Assembly: GCA_002170915.1 (NCBI GenBank)
Contig: NHHQ01000135.1
Coordinates: 4,834 to 13,366 of the forward strand
From: Rhodospirillaceae bacterium TMED167
GTDB lineage: Bacteria > Pseudomonadota > Alphaproteobacteria > Rhodospirillales_A > UBA2165
DNA: 8,533 bases
Reading direction: 5' to 3'
Shown here: positions 6,932 to 8,533 of the stretch, one piece after another
Layout of the letters: every line of letters starts with the position of its first letter
Numbering within the stretch: the stretch's first letter is position 1
Notes under the pieces: generated by a model
Databases searched by the model: none
Told to the model about the DNA's origin: nothing
The model's input: only the letters and a program-made list of their open reading frames with translations
Position numbers and translations under genes: made by a program

Positions 6932-7774
6932 GTGAGCACTGCCGATTTACAAGCCGCCGTGGACGCCGCCTGGGAAGCGCGGGACGAAATAACCCCTCAA
7001 ACCGCCGGCGCCCAACGCGATGCGATCGAAGACGCGTTGGCTTTATTGGACACTGGACATGCCCGCGTTGCTGAAAAAGGAAGCGGCAGCTGGACGGTCA
7101 ACCAATGGCTGAAAAAAGCCGTCCTTCTGGGATTTCGCTTGAACGACATGGCGCCCATCAATAACAGCCCGGGCGACGGTTCCTGGTGGGATAAAGTTCC
7201 GTCCAAATTTTCCGGTTGGGGCGCCGCGGAGTTTGAATCTGCCGGTTTCCGGGCCGTTCCGAATTGCGTAGTTCGGCGCTCGGCCTACATCGCGCCGGGC
7301 GTGGTGTTGATGCCGTCCTTTGTTAACTTAGGCGCCTATGTTGATACCGGCACAATGGTGGACACCTGGGCCACGGTTGGTTCCTGCGCTCAAATTGGTA
7401 AGGACTGCCATATCTCGGGCGGCGTCGGTATTGGTGGCGTGCTGGAACCGCTGCAAGCCGATCCAGTTATCATCGAAGACAATTGCTTCATTGGCGCCCG
7501 CTCGGAGGTCGCGGAGGGTGTCATCGTCGAGGAAGGCGCCGTCTTATCGATGGGTGTATTCATCGGCGCCTCAACCAAAATCGTTGACCGCGCGACGGGT
7601 GAAGTCTTCATTGGGCGAGTACCGGCCTATTCAGTTGTCGTTCCGGGCTCTTTGCCCGGCAAAAACCTGCCCGACGGCTCCCCCGGCCCCAGTCTGTACT
7701 GCGCAGTGATTGTGAAACGCGTAGATGAGGGAACACGGTCAAAAACCTCTATAAATGATTTGCTGCGGGACTGA
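6932..7774 (+). CDS. dapD: 2,3,4,5-tetrahydropyridine-2,6-dicarboxylate N-succinyltransferase
   Basis: Transfers succinyl from succinyl-CoA to tetrahydrodipicolinate, opening the succinylase branch to meso-diaminopimelate and lysine; cytoplasmic homotrimer. The 280-residue product has an N-terminal helical domain with [16 protein letters not shown] (34-49) and [12 protein letters not shown] (59-70), then a left-handed beta-helix of hexapeptide repeats from about 108 to 240 (for example [18 protein letters not shown] and [20 protein letters not shown]). Asp144 in [10 protein letters not shown] and Glu192 in GARSEVAEG are spaced like the two catalytic acids known in the mycobacterial enzyme. 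Length is normal. The GTG at 6932 follows a strong ribosome binding site, GAAGGGA (6917-6923), with 8-base spacing. It is followed by dapE after 18 bases, so the two are probably co-transcribed. Confidence 0.97.
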   Translation: MSTADLQAAVDAAWEARDEITPQTAGAQRDAIEDALALLDTGHARVAEKGSGSWTVNQWLKKAVLLGFRLNDMAPINNSPGDGSWWDKVPSKFSGWGAAEFESAGFRAVPNCVVRRSAYIAPGVVLMPSFVNLGAYVDTGTMVDTWATVGSCAQIGKDCHISGGVGIGGVLEPLQADPVIIEDNCFIGARSEVAEGVIVEEGAVLSMGVFIGASTKIVDRATGEVFIGRVPAYSVVVPGSLPGKNLPDGSPGPSLYCAVIVKRVDEGTRSKTSINDLLRD

Positions 7775-7792
7775 CCGGGAGAGAAACCGTCA

Positions 7793-8533
7793 ATGGCCAT
7801 CGACGCCCTAGAATTATCACAAGCCCTCATCCGGTGTCCGAGCGTAACGCCGACAGATGCCGGGTCGCAAAATGTGTTGCGGAATGCCCTCGAAGCGGTC
7901 GGCTTTACATGCCATACCGTCACCTTCAGCGATGACGATACACCGGATGTGACAAATCTGTATGCTCGGATAGGTAATCAATCACCGAATTTGTGCTTTG
8001 CCGGCCATACGGATGTCGTGCCGATAGGCGATGCGGACGCCTGGATAGACGATCCCTTTGAAGCCACAATCCGGGACGGCGTCCTCTATGGTCGGGGGGC
8101 TTCTGACATGAAGGCCGCGATCGCGTGCTTTGTTGCAGCAGCTTCCCGTTTCTTGGAAGCACGGGACGGTGATTTCAACGGGTCCCTCTCCTTTCTGATA
8201 ACCGGCGACGAAGAAGGACCAGCAGTCAACGGCACACAGAAACTCCTTGATTGGATTACAGACCAGGGAGAGACCCTCGACGCCTGTATCGTCGGGGAAC
8301 CAACCAACCCCCGGCAGCTTGGCGATATGATCAAGATCGGCCGGCGCGGGAGCTTGAACGGCTACCTTACGGTCTTCGGAACCCAAGGGCATACGGCCTA
8401 CCCCCATCTGGCGGATAACCCAGTCCATCGGGCCGCCGCCATGGTCACTGCCCTCACCGCGGCGGAATTGGATCAAGGCTCGGATCACTTCCAGCCATCG
8501 ACGCTTCAGGTATCGACCATGGATGTCGCGAAC
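7793..8533 (+). CDS. dapE: Succinyl-diaminopimelate desuccinylase, 5' part (runs off right edge)
   Basis: Zinc-dependent M20-family hydrolase that removes succinate from N-succinyl-LL-diaminopimelate, two steps after DapD. The frame is open from ATG 7793 to the last base, giving 247 of the roughly 375-380 residues usual for the family. Metal and catalytic residues are in place: FAGHTDVVP with His72 and Asp74, GRGASDMK with Asp105, TGDEEGPA with Glu140 (base) and Glu141, and VGEPT with Glu169. The dimerisation lid follows with RRGSLNG (184-190) and [15 protein letters not shown] (196-210). A-to-S in GRGA(A/S)DMK is the only unusual residue near the active site. GGGAGAG (7777-7783) is a good ribosome binding site. 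The missing C-terminal part should contain the last zinc ligand histidine. Confidence 0.96.
   Translation, partial: MAIDALELSQALIRCPSVTPTDAGSQNVLRNALEAVGFTCHTVTFSDDDTPDVTNLYARIGNQSPNLCFAGHTDVVPIGDADAWIDDPFEATIRDGVLYGRGASDMKAAIACFVAAASRFLEARDGDFNGSLSFLITGDEEGPAVNGTQKLLDWITDQGETLDACIVGEPTNPRQLGDMIKIGRRGSLNGYLTVFGTQGHTAYPHLADNPVHRAAAMVTALTAAELDQGSDHFQPSTLQVSTMDVAN

Overview
This is a chromosomal, housekeeping-type stretch of a bacterium that is most likely an alphaproteobacterium. The evidence is the gene order rpmH-rnpA-yidD-yidC-yihA-argB-HAD nucleotidase-dapD-dapE, all on the plus strand, and protein sequences that read like alphaproteobacterial versions: the L34 sequence, the hydrophobic start of RnpA, a long Pro-rich YidC linker and ArgB with an N-terminal helix. 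The exact order or family cannot be fixed from this window. Moderate GC, GTG starts and tight spacing or overlaps between genes fit this.

Layout. Positions 1-1244 hold the 3' part of a gamma-glutamyltransferase gene that is cut by the left edge. Positions 1245-1696 hold no intact gene. They contain what I read as the decayed, frameshifted remains of a minus-strand sensor histidine kinase (about 1285-1590), then a good sigma70-type promoter for rpmH wrapped in an inverted repeat. From 1697 the cluster is almost continuous: rpmH (1697-1831), rnpA (1866-2255), yidD (4-nt overlap with rnpA, 2252-2512), a 147-nt gap with a possible second promoter and a small hairpin, yidC (2660-4423), a 59-nt gap with a possible leader structure, yihA/engB (4483-5157), argB (1-nt overlap with the yihA stop, 5157-6080), a HAD-family pyrimidine 5'-nucleotidase (6165-6860), dapD (6932-7774) and the first 247 codons of dapE, which runs off the right edge.

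How the genes work together. rpmH and rnpA supply ribosomal protein L34 and the protein subunit of RNase P. yidD and yidC serve membrane protein insertion. yihA encodes a GTPase for 50S subunit assembly. The second half is amino-acid biosynthesis: argB is the second step of arginine synthesis, while dapD and dapE are consecutive steps of the succinylase branch to meso-diaminopimelate and lysine, needed for peptidoglycan. No mobile element, CRISPR array, tRNA or rRNA was seen. I found no new biological system; the most informative unexpected signal is the histidine-kinase remnant next to the rpmH promoter.
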